64,000 nt of DNA from Ceratotherium simum simum (GCF_000283155.1 NW_004454156.1:40497635-40561634), one strand, 5' to 3'. Shown: positions 1-13,168, counted from the first letter of the stretch. Notes: a model not told the origin generated them from the letters alone. Numbers and translations: made by a program.

Positions 1-190
1 ACCAAGTGCCGGTGAGGATGTGGAGATACTGGAGCTCTCACGCACTGCTGTTAAGAATACAAAATGGTATAGCCACTGTGGAAAATAGTTTGGCAGCTTC
101 TTACAAGGCTAAACATCCACTTACCAGATGACCCTCAGTCAGTTGACCTATTCAAAAAGATGCAAGTAGATGTACCTGGTACAAATTTCT
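1..190 (+). mobile_element. L1 LINE fragment (ORF2 end / 3' region)
   Basis: Reads like the conserved L1 end region: 'gtgaggatgtggagatactgg', 'actgctgttaagaatacaaa' and 'tttggcagcttcttac' follow the usual L1 order. It is truncated by the window edge. Confidence 0.8.
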
Positions 191-519
191 ATTATATTTA
201 TCACATTGCACTATAATTTTATATATATATATGCCTTCCTGTAAATCATTAGTTCTTTAAGGGTAACTATCTTGTCTTATTTATCCCCTGCTTATCCCTT
301 AACACAAAGCTTGGCACAGAGATGTTCACTGAGTGTTTGCAGAATCAATAAAAGAACGGATGATATTTACCGTGAGCTCTATTCCAGACTAGGCACTGAG
401 AATACAGAAAATGGAAAAGATGTGGTCTGCCTTCAGGGAGGCATCCAGCTAGAGAAATAGGCTTGACCAGAGGAAATGGTCAACACAAGACACTGAGTGA
501 CTAACTACTAGCTCTGTGA

Positions 520-665
520 TGTGCTGGTCAAGAGCTCTTAATTATCTTTTGGGGTCAGACAGGCTTGGATTCAAGATCCGATTCTTGCTTACTAGCTGTT
601 ACTTTGGCAGGTTACTTGACATTTCTAAAACTAATTTTCTTTTTCTGTAAAAATAGAGTACTAAT
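520..665 (+). mobile_element. MIR SINE
   Basis: Matches the MIR core: caagagctct..., ggggtcagacaggcttggattcaa, tactagctgttactttggcaggttacttgac, ttttctgtaaaaatagag. It is diverged and lacks the 3' part. Confidence 0.75.
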
Positions 666-3655
666 GATGCAGATGTTGTAAGACAGCCTGACAGTCAGCT
701 GGTAGGTACAGTATAGTGTTACCATCATAAAACTGTTAAAATTCTTCCATAGTAGATGACAAATAAATACTGTCCTGAGCCTCCCAAGTGCTGCTCCCCC
801 CAGGAACCCTCCCTAGACTTCCCCACAATTCAACACTAAAGGGATAACCCCCAGGACAGCAGGTGACCTTGGGGACCCTGCCCCACACTGCAGCTGGCTC
901 TGTTGATTGCTGTGTCTGTGCTGCACAGCAATGATCTGAACATCACCCATTACGAGATCATGAGTGCAAAAGGCTTGATGCATTATACACACTGTATGTT
1001 CTCAATAAACATTGGCTATTGTGAAAGTTCAAGGGAGGCTCTTGGGAACTGAAGTGTACCCCACAATTCAAGGGAGGATTTGACAGGTGACGGTGAAGAG
1101 AACACAAGTGAAGTGTGGAGGTGAAAAAGAGCATGAGAGATTGGGGGGCGGTGGTAACAGTCAGTGAGGAGGCTGTCCCACAAGGAGAGAGGGGCATGGG
1201 CTGGAGAGTGGTAGAGAATAGAGTTGAGCAACCAGTAGATGTGCCCATATTACAGAGGTCCTGACGTGAGTTTAGGTTTGATGGAGTAGGAAACGATAAA
1301 TCACTCTTCTTTCAAATCCCAGACCACCTGCTGCAAAACCCCCTCCTGACCTTTAACACCATGAAATATTCTCTGTGTGTATGTGTATGCATGCATGCAG
1401 TCCTTCCACTAAACTGGGGGCTCCTTAACAGCAAGGAAGGGACTTTAATCATCACTGCTGGCAGGAAGCCCTCTGGAGCTGGAGTCCCCAACACCTACTG
1501 CTCCAAACATCTGGGTCCACACCCATCCTGAGATCCCCTGTGAATTTTCTCTGACAGGCTCCCTCCTGCCTGCAGATCCTCACTAACTACTGATTATCGC
1601 CTCCTGTAATCAGTACTCAAGATCACAAACCCAAAACTTATCCTCCAAGTAACCCTGGCTCATTTTCCTCCATGCTAAGAGATGAAACCTCTATCGGTCT
1701 CTGTCCTCTACTCTACCTGGCCCTTGCCAACTACTCCCAGACTCCAAAATCTGTCCAGTTAGATCTATTACCTGCTCTCTCCTTAATTCCTACCCTATAC
1801 TTCAGGATTCTACACCTCATTTCCTTCCTCATCTTGTTTTCAGTCCCAGCGTCAATCACACACAAAACCAAGCTTTCATATCTAAAATCTCAACTTTAAG
1901 CAAACATTATCAGCCTTCTCTCCCCTCAGGGCCTGCCTTTCCAAACCCATTATCACCCCAGGTTTGACACTGACAAACTAAACTTATGGTTATCAAATTC
2001 CAACTGATATTCCTGAAAGACAGATAATATGGGGCAAAAAAAAAAAAAAAAAAAAAGTAATTCCACTCACTCCCTCCATTTAATTTAATTGCCTATGATT
2101 ATATTATTATAGCCCCCCCCACAAACATAACATGTAATTTCTCAATGACTTAGACAAGTCTGGGATTAGAACTGGTCAGCCAAAAATATAGTTGATCTCA
2201 ATTTTGGTTAGAAAAGATCTTTTACTTGGTGTCCTGCTGTATGTAGCAATGCTCTTCAGGCTGCCAAGTTACAGGTGGTCATTGCAAAGAAGGAATCTAA
2301 AACCAGCATTAAAGATTGTAAATTTAGACCCAAGACAATACAACATTATTTCCTTTCATAGCTATATAGCTATACTAATTCAAAAATATTAAGTTTTAAA
2401 AATACGTACTGACGGGGCTTCGACTCTCCCTTGTAACAGCAGTTATGTTTTCTCCCTGTCAGATGCTGACAGAGTAGAAGCAACAACTATGTGTCTGCCC
2501 TTTTCCCACCCCCAAATCACTATCGCTCTCCTCCTGCTTGTGTAATAATGAACAGAACTTCAATTTTCTCTCATCAAACCCTCAAAGAGAAAAGAGGGAT
2601 TATAACACACAAAGGCCAACTGAACCTCTGAACGCACTAATCAGTACTCTAAAAGTACACGTTTGTGAGAGCGAAAGAACGCCCAAATGAAACTACTGAG
2701 CAAAATGAAGCAACAGGAGATGAGGTTTAACTACTAGGCTGCGGACAAGAAGACAAAGGGCAGGAAATGGAGGCACAGCCCACAGCACAGGTGTCCCCGT
2801 CAGGGTGCCAAGGGGCAGATGTGGGGAGAAGCTGCCCCAGAGCATCCTGCAGATCCTTCAGGTTCATTGGCCACTAGGTGGATGAGCCCCCAAAAAGGAG
2901 GTTTTCATAAGACCTCTCATGCTATAAACGACAAGGAAAAGAATGCCTGAATCTCTCCAAAGACCCAGACTATAGTTATTCAACTGTGATATGAGTCCTT
3001 GTAGCACAAGGAACTTTATGGTTTATCTTCCAAATATTAAGTTTCTAATTTCTCAGGACAAAAGCTCTTTAAATTAACTAGGATCGCTACTTCTGGCAAA
3101 ACAGAGGGTTAGATGTCTAGGGAAAATGTGCCAATATCAAAAAACTAAAATTGCTGGACAAAATATCAAACTATGGTTGAGCTGGCAGGAGAGTAGGAGA
3201 AACTCTCAGAGGCCAGAACAACCAGAGAGCATGAATCCAGGGAAATGAGTTGGCACCAGAGTAGGAATTTGCCCTGGAGGGGCACCTGCCATTTCTGGAT
3301 GCTTAGATTACAGGTTTTAATGTGTGCAATGGGGCACAGGGATAAATCTGATAACTGTACAAGGTAAGAAGTCTCATGTGAGACCAAACAGTAACACTTT
3401 TAGTAAATGAACCAAAGAAAACCACCACTGTAGGGAGCATGAGGATAAGCACCCCTCTCAGCTTGGGCTTTGAGTAAACAAGAAAAGTTACAGTAACAGC
3501 AACAAAAATCATCTCAGGTGAGCATTCCTAATTACAAATCCACCTTTGTGCAGGTTTAGCAGTCAATAAAAAATACCTGAGTGATCAAAACAATAGAAAC
3601 TCCTAAACTTAGGTAAAAGTGGGCCCGGATGGGTAGTGCCCCCAGGAACTTATTA
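666..3655. other. Intronic stretch, mostly unassigned
   Basis: No gene is visible. A 22 bp A run (2036-2057) and a C run near 2113-2120 are simple sequence. Pyrimidine-rich text around 1400-1960 looks vaguely L2-like but is too diverged to call. The short open frames here show no recognisable protein. Confidence 0.5.
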
Positions 3656-3667
3656 AAAGCAAGCACA

Positions 3668-3970
3668 GGGCTGGCCCCATGGCTTAGCGGTTGAGTGCGC
3701 GTGCTCCGCTACCGGCGGCCCGGGTTCGGATCCCGGGTGCGCACCGACGCACCGCTTCTCTGGCCATGCTGAGGCCACGTCCCACATACAGCAACTAGAA
3801 GGATGTGCCACTATGACATACAACTATCCACTGGGGCTTTGGGGGAAAAAAAAAAGGAGGAGGACTGGCAATAGATGTTAGCTCAGAGCCGGTCTTCCTC
3901 AGCAAAAAAAGAGGAGGATTAGCACAGATGTTAGCTCAGGGCTGATGTTCCTCACAAAAAAAAAAAAAAA
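3668..3970 (+). mobile_element. ERE SINE (perissodactyl tRNA-derived), long form
   Basis: A full element: tRNA-like head ggctggccccatggcttagc with the A box, gttcggatcccgggtgcgca with the B box, the 'acatacagcaactagaagga' body, two ttagctcag modules and a poly(A) tail. It is flanked by a near-perfect duplication, aaagcaagcaca at 3656-3667 and aaagcaaggaca at 3971-3982. Confidence 0.93.
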
Positions 3971-4254
3971 AAAGCAAGGACAAATGCCCTCTGTAGGAAC
4001 ATACCTTAAAACCAGATCTTCAGGAACTCTATAGAGATAAAATTCCACTGAACATTTACTCACAATCAGAAATCACAAAATGCACAAGGAAATAAGCCAG
4101 AATCAGCACAAAAATCAAACTGCAGAATCAGTCTAGTAACAACTATGAATTATTAGACTGGAATTTTAAAATACAGACTATAAGTGTATTTAACATGTAT
4201 AAATAAAGATGTTGAAATTATGACTAAGTGATAAAAGATTTACAACTCATTCAT

Positions 4255-4612
4255 AAAAAAAGGCAAAATTGTGCCATTTACGACAACATGGATGGACCTC
4301 GAGGGTATTATGTTGAGTGCAATAAGCGAGAGAAAGAGAAACACCGTATGATGGCACTCATATGTGGAAGATAAACAAACGCACACAAAGATAAGGAGAA
4401 TAGATTAGTGGTTACCAGAGGAGAAGAGGGTGGGGGGAGGGTGAAAGAGGAAAAGGGGCACGTATGTACAGTGACGGATAAAAACCAGACTGAGGGTGGT
4501 GAACACGATGCAGTCTATATAGAAACTGAAATATAGTGATGTGCACCTGAAATTTACAGACTGTTGTAAGCCAATATGACCCCAATAAAATAATTTTTTA
4601 AAAAAAGATTTA
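4255..4612 (+). mobile_element. L1 LINE 3' end
   Basis: Contains 'acaacatggatggacctcga', 'tagtggttaccagagg', a G-rich polypurine tract (ggtggggggaggg) and the terminal 'cctgaaatttacagactg...caataaaataa'. These are typical of the 3' UTR of younger mammalian L1 copies. Confidence 0.85.
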
Positions 4613-4948
4613 ATATAGACTAGAAAGATTTCAAAAGAAAATAGAACTTTCAGATATAAAAAATAAGTAACATTTGAAATGGGTAGCCAATGGATGACAG
4701 CAGGTATAGCAGAGCTCAACAGAGCATTAGTGAAGTGGAAGAAACAGGCCTGTACGCAGCACACAGAGAGATGGAAGAACAGCAGAGAGAGACTAGAAGA
4801 TATAGAGAATAGGATGAAAAGGTGTAATAGTTGTCTAACCAAACTTGCAAAATGAGAGAGCTGGGGAGAAGAAATAGCCAAAGAAAAAAATGACTGAGAA
4901 TTTTTCAAAACTGAAAAACATATCAATCTTCACATCAGACTTCCAATA

Positions 4949-5133
4949 GGCCCTGTGGCCTAGTGGTTAAGTTCAGCACGCTCCGCTTCAGCAGTCCAGG
5001 TCTGGTTCCTGGGCGCAGACCTACACCACTCTTTAGCGACCACGCTGTGGCAGCAACCCGCATGCAAAATAGAGAAAGACTGGCACAGATGTTAGCTCAG
5101 GGCAAATCTTCCTCAGCAAAAAAAAAAAAAAAA
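4949..5133 (+). mobile_element. ERE SINE
   Basis: Diverged ERE: ccctgtggcctagtggttaag head, acaccactc..., ttagctcagggcaaatcttcctc and a poly(A) tail. The short duplication ttccaata (4941-4948 and 5134-5141) marks insertion into L1 sequence. Confidence 0.85.
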
Positions 5134-6317
5134 TTCCAATAAATCCCAAACAAGGTAAATTTTTAAAATCCTAACAGAAGAGAGAGATTACTTATCAAGG
5201 AACAAGAATCAGATCGACCATTAGCTGATTTATCAACAACAAGGGAAGCCAGAAGACTGTGGAAAAATGGCTTCACAATACTTAGAAAAAGTAACTGTCA
5301 AGCCATAACTGTACACCCAGAACCAAAAAAATTTGGTGAAATAAAAAGACCCTCACCACAGGAATTTCTAAAAGAGGCACTTCAAGAAAAACTGTTCCAG
5401 AGAGAATGTCTAAAATGCAAGTAGGAATGATGAACAAAGAAAATCATAAATATGTGGGAAGACCCAAATAAGTCCTGACTATACAAAGCAATGATATAAT
5501 ATCTAATTTCTAGGATTAAAAATTTTTAATTGAAATGTTGAAAAATAATAGCACAGTCCTCTGGAGGGAGTGACCAAAGTTTAAGGGCCCTTAGGCCTCA
5601 CGTTTGGTAGGAGGGTAAAAATACTGAATGTCTTCGCCTTTGTTAATTTAAATAAACATATATACTTAGGGTAAACATCTGGGATAATCACTAACAGAAA
5701 TGAGTACATAATCCAAAATAGTTTGTGGAGAGAGAGGAAGGAATGAGCAGAGAAAAAAAATTATCTAAAAGGAGAACCAAAAAAAGAAAACAAACGTAAG
5801 TACAAGTACAAAATGACACAACAAAAATTAAATCACCCTACATAGAAAATCCCCAAATAGTTTTACAAGCGAGTTCTACTGAATATTCAATCTTATACAA
5901 AACTTTTCTCAAGAACGGACCAAAAAGGAACATTCTCCAGTTCATTCTATTATGCTAACATAACCATAAAAATCAAAATCATATCAAAGCAATGTGAGAA
6001 AGCACATTATACACCAGTCTCACTCACAAACATAGATGCAAACTGAAAGATAAAGACATTATAGCCAAGTGAAGTTTACTATACAAATGCAAAGTTGTTC
6101 CAACATTAGCAAATCTTTTAATATAATTCCCCATATTAAAGATAAAAGGAAACCTTATGATCAAACCATCAGATCAAATGATCAAATTCAACATCTGTAA
6201 CGGATACTCTTGGCAATCTAGCAGCACAAGGGCTCTCCTTAACTTGATCAAGAGTATCCACAAAAAACCTACAGCAAAGATAGTACTCAATGATGAAAGG
6301 CTGATGAAACTGCCTTT

Positions 6318-6568
6318 TTTTGTTGTCGTTGTGAGGAAAATTAGCCCTGAGCTAACATATGTTGCCAATCCTCCTCTTTTTGCTGAGAAAGATTGGCCCT
6401 GGGCTAACATCCATGCCCATCTTCCTCTACTTTATATGTGGGATGCCTGCCACAGCATGGCTTGATAAGCGGTGCGTAGGTCCGCGCCCAGGATCTGAAC
6501 CTGCGAACCTTGGACCACCAAAGCGGACCACACGAACTTAACCACTATGCCACCAGGCTGGCCCCCTA
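6318..6568 (-). mobile_element. ERE SINE, reverse orientation
   Basis: Reverse complement of an ERE: ttagccctgagctaacat, ccatcttcctctactttata, gatctgaacctgcgaacc, and ending ccaccaggctggcccc. The target duplication is actgccttt / attgccttt on the two sides. It interrupts the L1 reverse transcriptase remnant. Confidence 0.88.
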
Positions 6569-6677
6569 GAATTGCCTTTAAAATAAGGAACTATGCCCAC
6601 CATCACTACTTCTGTTTCACAATAAACTGAAGGCCCCAGACAGTGCAATTAAAAAAAAAAAAAAAAAAAAGCACAAA

Positions 6678-6874
6678 GGGGCTGGCCCAGTGGCATATTG
6701 GTCACTTCATGCACTCTGCTTCAGGGGCCTGGGGTTCACAGGTTCGGATCCCAGGCACAGACCTACACACCACTTATCAAGCCATGCTGTGGCAGGTGTC
6801 CCACATATAAAGTGGAGGAAGATGGGCATGGATGCTAGCTCAGGGCCAACCTTCCTAACCCCCCCCAAAAAAAA
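6678..6874 (+). mobile_element. ERE SINE
   Basis: ggggctggcccagtggcata head, gttcggatcccaggcacag B-box region, atgctgtggcaggtgtccca, ggaagatgggcatggatgc. The left flank is a 20 bp A run. The duplication is unclear. Confidence 0.87.
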
Positions 6875-8046
6875 GGTACAAAAATTGCAGATATACAGAT
6901 TGGGGGAAAAAAATTTATCATACATAATTCTCTGTAGAAAACTCAAAAGAATATCAGACAATGTACTAGAATGAGTTTAGCAAAGTTTCAGTGTACAAAA
7001 AAACATGCAACCTCATTTCTGTATGAAAGCATGTTTGAAAATGAAATTTTAGAAAAGATTCCATTACAATAACAACCAGGAATATTAGATCAATAGATCT
7101 CAGAAAAGATGTGCAAGATCTTAAAATTATGAAAGTGTATTAAAAGACATTAAAGACAACTGAAATAAATGGAGGGACATATTACATTTTTGGATAGGAA
7201 GAGTCAATATCAAAAAAGATGAATATTCATCTTAAAATTATATACTGATCATTGCAATTTCAATCAAAACTCTAGCCAGGTTTAAAAAAAAAGTGAGATG
7301 CTGATTCTACAATTATACAGAACTGCAGCTGAAGAACAAAGAGGGATGATTTGCCTACCAAAACTTGTTATACAATTACAGTACTTAAGGTATTGACTCA
7401 AGGATAGACACCAGTGTAACAGGCTACAGAATCCAGAAACAGACTTGCACATATTTAGAAATTTGCATATGATAAACATGGTATCACAGTTGGGAGGGGG
7501 ATTAGTCAATAAATAGTGCTAAGACAATAAGTTATTCATATGGAAAATAAATAAAATCATACTATACTCAAAGTCAATTCCAGGTGCAGTAAACAAACGT
7601 GAAAGGAAAAGCTCTTAGAAGAAAAATCTCAGAGCAATGGGTTAGGGAAGGATTTCTCAAACAAGATAACTTATAAAGGAAAATACTGATCAATTTAACT
7701 ACCCTAGATGAGTGGCTTTAAACTTGGAGAAGAACTCACTGTAAAAAAGGCATTTCACGTCAAGTGTGCGTGTTTCAAAAACACGAGTTTCACGAAACAA
7801 AAAAATTACCCTTAACACAAGTGAAATTGATTTTTTTATTCCATTCTATAAGAACTCTTAAAAATACTTACCAGAAGACTTATACAAAAATGCTCATCAC
7901 AACCCTGTTGCAATAGCAAAGCACTAGAAACAACTCAAATGCCCATCATCAGGCGAATGGGTACAGGAATTGTGGTATATTCATACAGTGGGATACCATA
8001 AAAAAGAAAAATAAATGAATCCCAGCTATAGAGCATCAGGATAAGC

Positions 8047-8228
8047 AGTGGTTCTCAAAAGAGTGGTCCTGAGACCAACAGCGTTAGCATCACCCGCAGG
8101 TTTGCTAACCCTGCAAACTCTCCTCCCCAGACCTACTGAATTAGAAAGGGGGCGGGGTGGGGCAGCAAGTAGTGTTCTAGAAGTCTCCAGGTGAATCTGA
8201 TAGACTCAAGTTTGAGAGCCACTGTGAT
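8047..8228 (-). mobile_element. MER5A-type hAT DNA transposon (non-autonomous)
   Basis: Terminal inverted repeats cagtggttctcaaa and tttgagagccactg enclose MER5A core text (gaccaacagcgttagcatca, cccagacctactgaatta). It sits inside the 3' part of the L1. Confidence 0.82.
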
Positions 8229-8599
8229 GGATGAATGTCAATAATACTTGGGCAAGAAAAGCCAGTCTCAGAAGAACACAAACATGATGCTTCTACTTAT
8301 TTGAAAGTCAAAAGCTGGCTAACCAAAATAACAGTGTTCAGAAGTACCAAAAAATATGGTCAAGTTATAAAGAAAAGCAGGGGATGATTAATACAAATTA
8401 CTTTGTGGGACAGAGAAGGTAAGGGCTGCATAGAGAGCCATTAAGATAATGATAGTGTTTTATTTCTCCAGTTAGGCAGTGGGTACGAGATTTTTGGTTT
8501 TTCATTATTATCCTATAAACTATGTGTGTGTTGTAAATTGTGCATCTTTTTGTGACATTTTCTAACAATAAAAAATAAAAATGCAAAACTGGAATAGAA

Positions 8600-11150
8600 A
8601 AAGATATGAACATAATATAGCCCATATGGACTCATTTCTAACAAACGGCCTAGAAAAAAATAATTGAGTACCAAGCAGGTACTGAATATTTGTGGACTAT
8701 TAAATGTTTACAGTGATTCATATGCTTCATTATTCTGTTCTCCCACATTTCACAATACATAAAATATCCAGGAAGAAATTATTTTTATATAGAAAATACA
8801 AAATCTATAAAATAATTTGGTGCCCCCCTCACCATCATTCCCATCTTTAAGCTTAGTCTCTTTTCCAGAGTTGAAATCCAAATCCTCACTCAACACACAG
8901 TATAGCCCAAGGGAAGATAACAGTTTTCAATTCTAGTCTCAAAAATGTATTTTTCTTCCCTAATCTTCCAAAAATACTTGCACGGAATTCTATTCAGTTT
9001 TGATTAATTACTTCACAGCTCCATATCAAGATATCTAGCAAGTTAAAATTGATTTTTAAAAAATGGAAGCAAAAAGAAAAGTTACATATAAAATTTAGTT
9101 TTAAGTAAGACTGTACAACAAAATCTCTTAAAAACCATACCAGGACTGCCTTAAACTCGTTTGTTTCTAATTTATTTTCTCCATTAGCAATGTGTTGCTA
9201 AAATCACAAGAGAATAAAGCATTGCTCATATGAATTAGTTCCTATCCATCTGCAATAAGAGGAAGCGAAGAGTCAGCTTTCTCATCCAAAGAAAGGCGAT
9301 TATGCACAATGAGCAAAGGAGGTGGTTCAAGGTTGCACTGCCAAGAAATGACATATTCCAGTAGACTTAAACCACCCATTTCAAATTTTGGCATTCTACG
9401 GTATAAAAATAAAACCGAAGTTCACTGAAAAGCAAAGCTTGCCACCTGCTGCCCAATGGCATAATCGTAAAAGTTCAAGTTATGTCTACATTTTTCGACT
9501 CAAACACTTTTGTGAATTCATTGGTAAGCATGTTTGCATTTTCTGTATTCATTCATTAGTTCTCACCACAGTCTTTTTTTTTTAAAGAGAAAATGTCAGC
9601 CCCCAAGTTTTTAACCAGATGCTATTTTCAAACCCTTTACATAATCAGCTATAACCGTGTGCCTAAAAAAAAAAACTCAACTTCCAAAATATTATACATG
9701 TTGTGTATATAATAAATTGACCAAACTGCCGTTGTGTTTATTATAGTATCCAGACCAGAGAAGAATTCCTTTGAAAACGTGCCAACATTGTCCTAGGCCT
9801 CCATGGCCTATCATTCTAGATGATATGAAATACTAAATCCATTTTTTGACCCATGCAGACTTTAAAATCCAAACATTAACAGCTTCACTGAAGTTTATAT
9901 ACATTTATATTACAAAATTTTAAGTAGCAGCCCAGCTAACAAAAAAGAAAAAAACTCACCTCCATGACTTCCCCGTTGCTTTGTCAGCTCTAAACATTTA
10001 AACTTTTCAATATCTTAAGCATTTTACTATTGACAAGCATTTTCATAGAATATTTCCAATATTCTTTTTCATTTGAATTTACTCTAAGAAATCTGAGAAC
10101 TAAAAGCATTTCAGCCTTTTTTTCCTTAAACGAAGAGAACAAACCTTGAAGTTTTGCCTCATTCTTCTAACTGGGTAGATTTGTGTATCCATCCATCATC
10201 TCCTCAGAAAGAAATACAAAACACACTTAGGGTGAAAGTGAAGCTTTAACTTTAGGGAAAAAATACCATCTGAGAGAGAGGTCCTGAAAACCCATCACAA
10301 GCCGGATCAGGAAAGAGAAGGTACACGGACCCCTCCATACACTCTCCTTTCGCCCAGGAAGCTAAGCAGAGCAGGATTCTTGGGAGCCTTACGGGAAGCA
10401 GCCCCATCACATCACACTGATAACTCCTGAGGCCCCTTTGACATAAAGCTTTTAAGGCTTTCGCTTGCAGAACTTGTCCATATGCAAAATAGCACCAACC
10501 TAATTGAAGTTTTTAGTTGTCTAGGAACTACTATGAAGCAGACAATAAAAAATAATTCATTTTCAAGACAGATGGCACCATAATGTTGCAGTATTTTCTA
10601 GTGTGCATTTTTTCCTAAACACTAGAGGCAGCGTCTCCATACAAAAGGAAGCCTGTCCAGCTGCAGCCAGTTAGCTTCCAGATACGGCTGTTCTGGGAAA
10701 TACTGCACACACTAAATGCTCTGTTTTTTCCTGTGGTTGGCTTACTCTTTTCTTCAAAAACTCTACAGGAACTATTAATTCATGCACTATTGTTGCTCAG
10801 TGTTTCCGATCAGGCAAAAATCTCTTTCCCTCTAGCTTTTATTTAATCGCCCATACCTGAAGCAGTTTCGGTTTGTAAGACTAGTTAGGGTTTAATTAGA
10901 TCTTCCTGAATATTATATCTACAAGTCAGAATGGTGTCTGGCATGATGATGCAGCAAGCTAATCATTTAATTAATTGATTTCATGCCTGTTAACACCAGA
11001 ACAGGACTTTGACTGAAAAGGTCAAATAACTGAATACCAGTAGAGAGAATAGCATTACATATCCTTTGTCCTATAAAAATATAGCTCTTTACTAAAAAAC
11101 AAAACAAATTTAACTACTCATTCTAGAAATAACAGAAAGGGAGGTAAAAA
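8600..11150. other. AT-rich unique intronic sequence
   Basis: No gene or recognisable repeat in about 2.5 kb apart from short A runs. Homeobox-like AT-rich text (ctaatcatttaattaattga) lies at 10959-10978. Confidence 0.5.
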
Positions 11151-11184
11151 ATATAACAGGTATGGATTATTCACTGAAATTAAA

Positions 11185-11250
11185 GAATATTTATTTTAGC
11201 CACTAGCATGGCACCTGGTACATAGTAAGTATTCAACAAATATGAGATTG
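11185..11250 (+). mobile_element. MIR/L2 3' end fragment
   Basis: ctagcatggcacctggtaca tagtaagtattcaacaaata resembles the shared MIR/L2 tail. Confidence 0.55.
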
Positions 11251-11406
11251 ACAGTCCCAAATCATTTCTTTTGGTTTCTTGCCACAGACTTCCTAATGGA
11301 GCTTGATCAAATTCTTATTTTTTTATGAACATACTATTTTATATTATTGAAATGAACATATATATTGAATATGAACATATTATTTTAAATAATAACTAAT
11401 GAGAAT

Positions 11407-11447
11407 GCAATCCAACTAGAAACTAGATAACGCAATCCAACTAGAAA
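11407..11447. repeat. Short 25 bp tandem duplication
   Basis: gcaatccaactagaaa occurs at 11407-11422 and again at 11432-11447. Confidence 0.85.
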
Positions 11448-11486
11448 GATATTTAGAGCCTATCAACATGTAAGGTTGTTACACAC

Positions 11487-11508
11487 GTGTGTGTGTGTGT
11501 GTGTGTGT
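11487..11508. repeat. (GT)11 microsatellite
   Basis: Eleven GT units follow a short acacac, which gives a purine/pyrimidine alternating tract. Confidence 0.95.
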
Positions 11509-12149
11509 ACAAGCACGTGCACACCACTATCCAAGGCTCATTTCCAGCTCATCCGTAAAGATGTCATGAGGGATGTGGGATTTCAGTCACCTAAGGAAGG
11601 AGGGCTATAGGTGAGTTGAGCACTCCTAGTACAGCGTGAAAACCACGGAGACGATGCACAGAGATTTATGCTGTGAAGGGCAGAGATAACATGAAAAAGT
11701 TATGGCAAAAGTTGAAGAGCTACCAATGGCAAAGGCAGAAAATGGGAGTGTGATGAACAACTGAAATAGAAAAAGAGACCTTGATTTTTCTGTAGAGGAT
11801 GATGATTTGTCACCAAATACATTTCAAAGAGTTAGTTTGATCTACACAGAAGGAAACAGACTCTGGTTCTGATCAGGGGTGGGTGAATCTGAATCCAGGG
11901 ATAGAGTGGAATAAGGAAACAGAAGCATTCAAAGACAGCCCCCACTTTTCCACTCCTGAAGTGGATAAGATTACACATCGTTTGAGTTAACATATCTAGA
12001 GGGAGATAAACATTAGGCTACACATAACTCCTTAGCTTGGATCCAAAGGAACTGTTTTCTGGACTGCTAGTCTGCATCCCTTCTCTTTTTAAACCAAATC
12101 AGATTTCCTCTCATGTAGTGACTGGGAGAGGTAGGTAGGCTACAAAGCC

Positions 12150-12745
12150 ACTCCTTCAGGCATCCCTTTCTCGAATCTGCCCATCAACCACCTAGGCCTT
12201 CCCTCACTCTTTCATAGCACCCTGACTGACCCGGCTTCTCACAGGTAAATCTTATACTTCTTTCGTGGCTATTTAGAGGGATCTGTCTGTTTCTCACTGC
12301 CCCACTCAAAGATCCTCTTCCTGATTGTCAAGGCCTTTCATAATCTGGACCTACCCACCCAATTTCGTTTCCTACTGTTCTTCAGTTCCCCCTAAATACT
12401 TCAATCTCCCACCTGTCCTATGGAAACAAGAGACTCATTCCCACCATATCTTCCATCTTGTTATTTCCTTTACTTAAAGGCCAGCCTCTCCTTCACTTTT
12501 CCAAGTCCTCCAGATTCTGATAAGTTTTCCTCTACTCCAGTCCCTAGTAATGGCTTCTTCCTTATTCTCCACTAGAATTTATAAATAGACACCACATAAT
12601 TTACCAGTCAATTTGGTATTGTCCTATATTATTAAGTATTTTTCAGGCATGTTAGCCTGATCCCTCCAACTGGAGTGCCTAGAACACTACCTGGAATGTG
12701 GTTGGCACTCAATAAATATTTGTTGATAGACTGAATGAATCAACT
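12150..12745 (+). mobile_element. L2 LINE 3' fragment
   Basis: Pyrimidine-rich L2-like text (aaggcctttcataatctgga, cactagaatttataaat) ends in tggcactcaataaatatttg ttgatagactgaatga, the L2 terminus. It is diverged. Confidence 0.7.
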
Positions 12746-13168
12746 ATAGTAAATTGAACATTTGTACTGTGGAGGTGAGAACAGAGCTTCTATCTTCATT
12801 ATGGCAAACCTGGGATAAGACAACCAGTCAGAAATACACCAAGAACCATTTAGGCTTGGAAAGTTATAGATGGTTCACTAGTACCTGAAGATTTATGTCT
12901 GTGTCAATCAACAAGCCTCTCACAGGACAGAAGAATTGTGAAATAAATTACTCAATGAGTCATAGATTGTATTCTTGTCCTCGTGGGTGAGTGGGAATTT
13001 TCAAAAATCCAATTTAAGAAGTTTCTTCCAAATTTAGGGATAAAAAATTCCATAAGTACTAATAACATTCTTTGCATAGAAAGGCCTCACCTTTGAGAGC
13101 TCTTGAAATGTTTAACAAAAGGATCTTTAACATGAAAACAGATCTGACAAATAAAAAAAGTTATAAGA

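Larger units (their letters stand above)
4613..8590 (+). mobile_element. Degraded L1 LINE composite with nested insertions
   Basis: Successive blocks follow the order of an old L1: 5' region-like sequence (4620-4940, 5142-5830), reverse transcriptase remnants (around 6230-6310 the frame reads LINLIKSIHKKPTAKIVLND), later ORF2 (6880-7700) and 3' region (7860-8040, 8229-8590). The coding frames are broken by many stops and by EREs at 4949-5133, 6318-6568 and 6678-6874 and a MER5A at 8047-8228. It may be more than one original insertion. It is non-functional. Confidence 0.75.

Noticed and set aside
3668..3760. tRNA-like A and B boxes
   Set aside because: These belong to the tRNA-derived heads of ERE SINEs. 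There is no full cloverleaf or mature tRNA gene.
4405..4926. 173-codon minus-strand open frame
   Set aside because: It lies antisense across L1 3' UTR and adjoining L1 sequence. Its low-complexity, hydrophobic, Phe/Ser-rich translation is what reversed A-rich LINE DNA gives.
6157..6465. 102-codon frame containing reverse-transcriptase-like residues
   Set aside because: The first part is an L1 ORF2 remnant and the rest is translated ERE SINE. It is not a gene.
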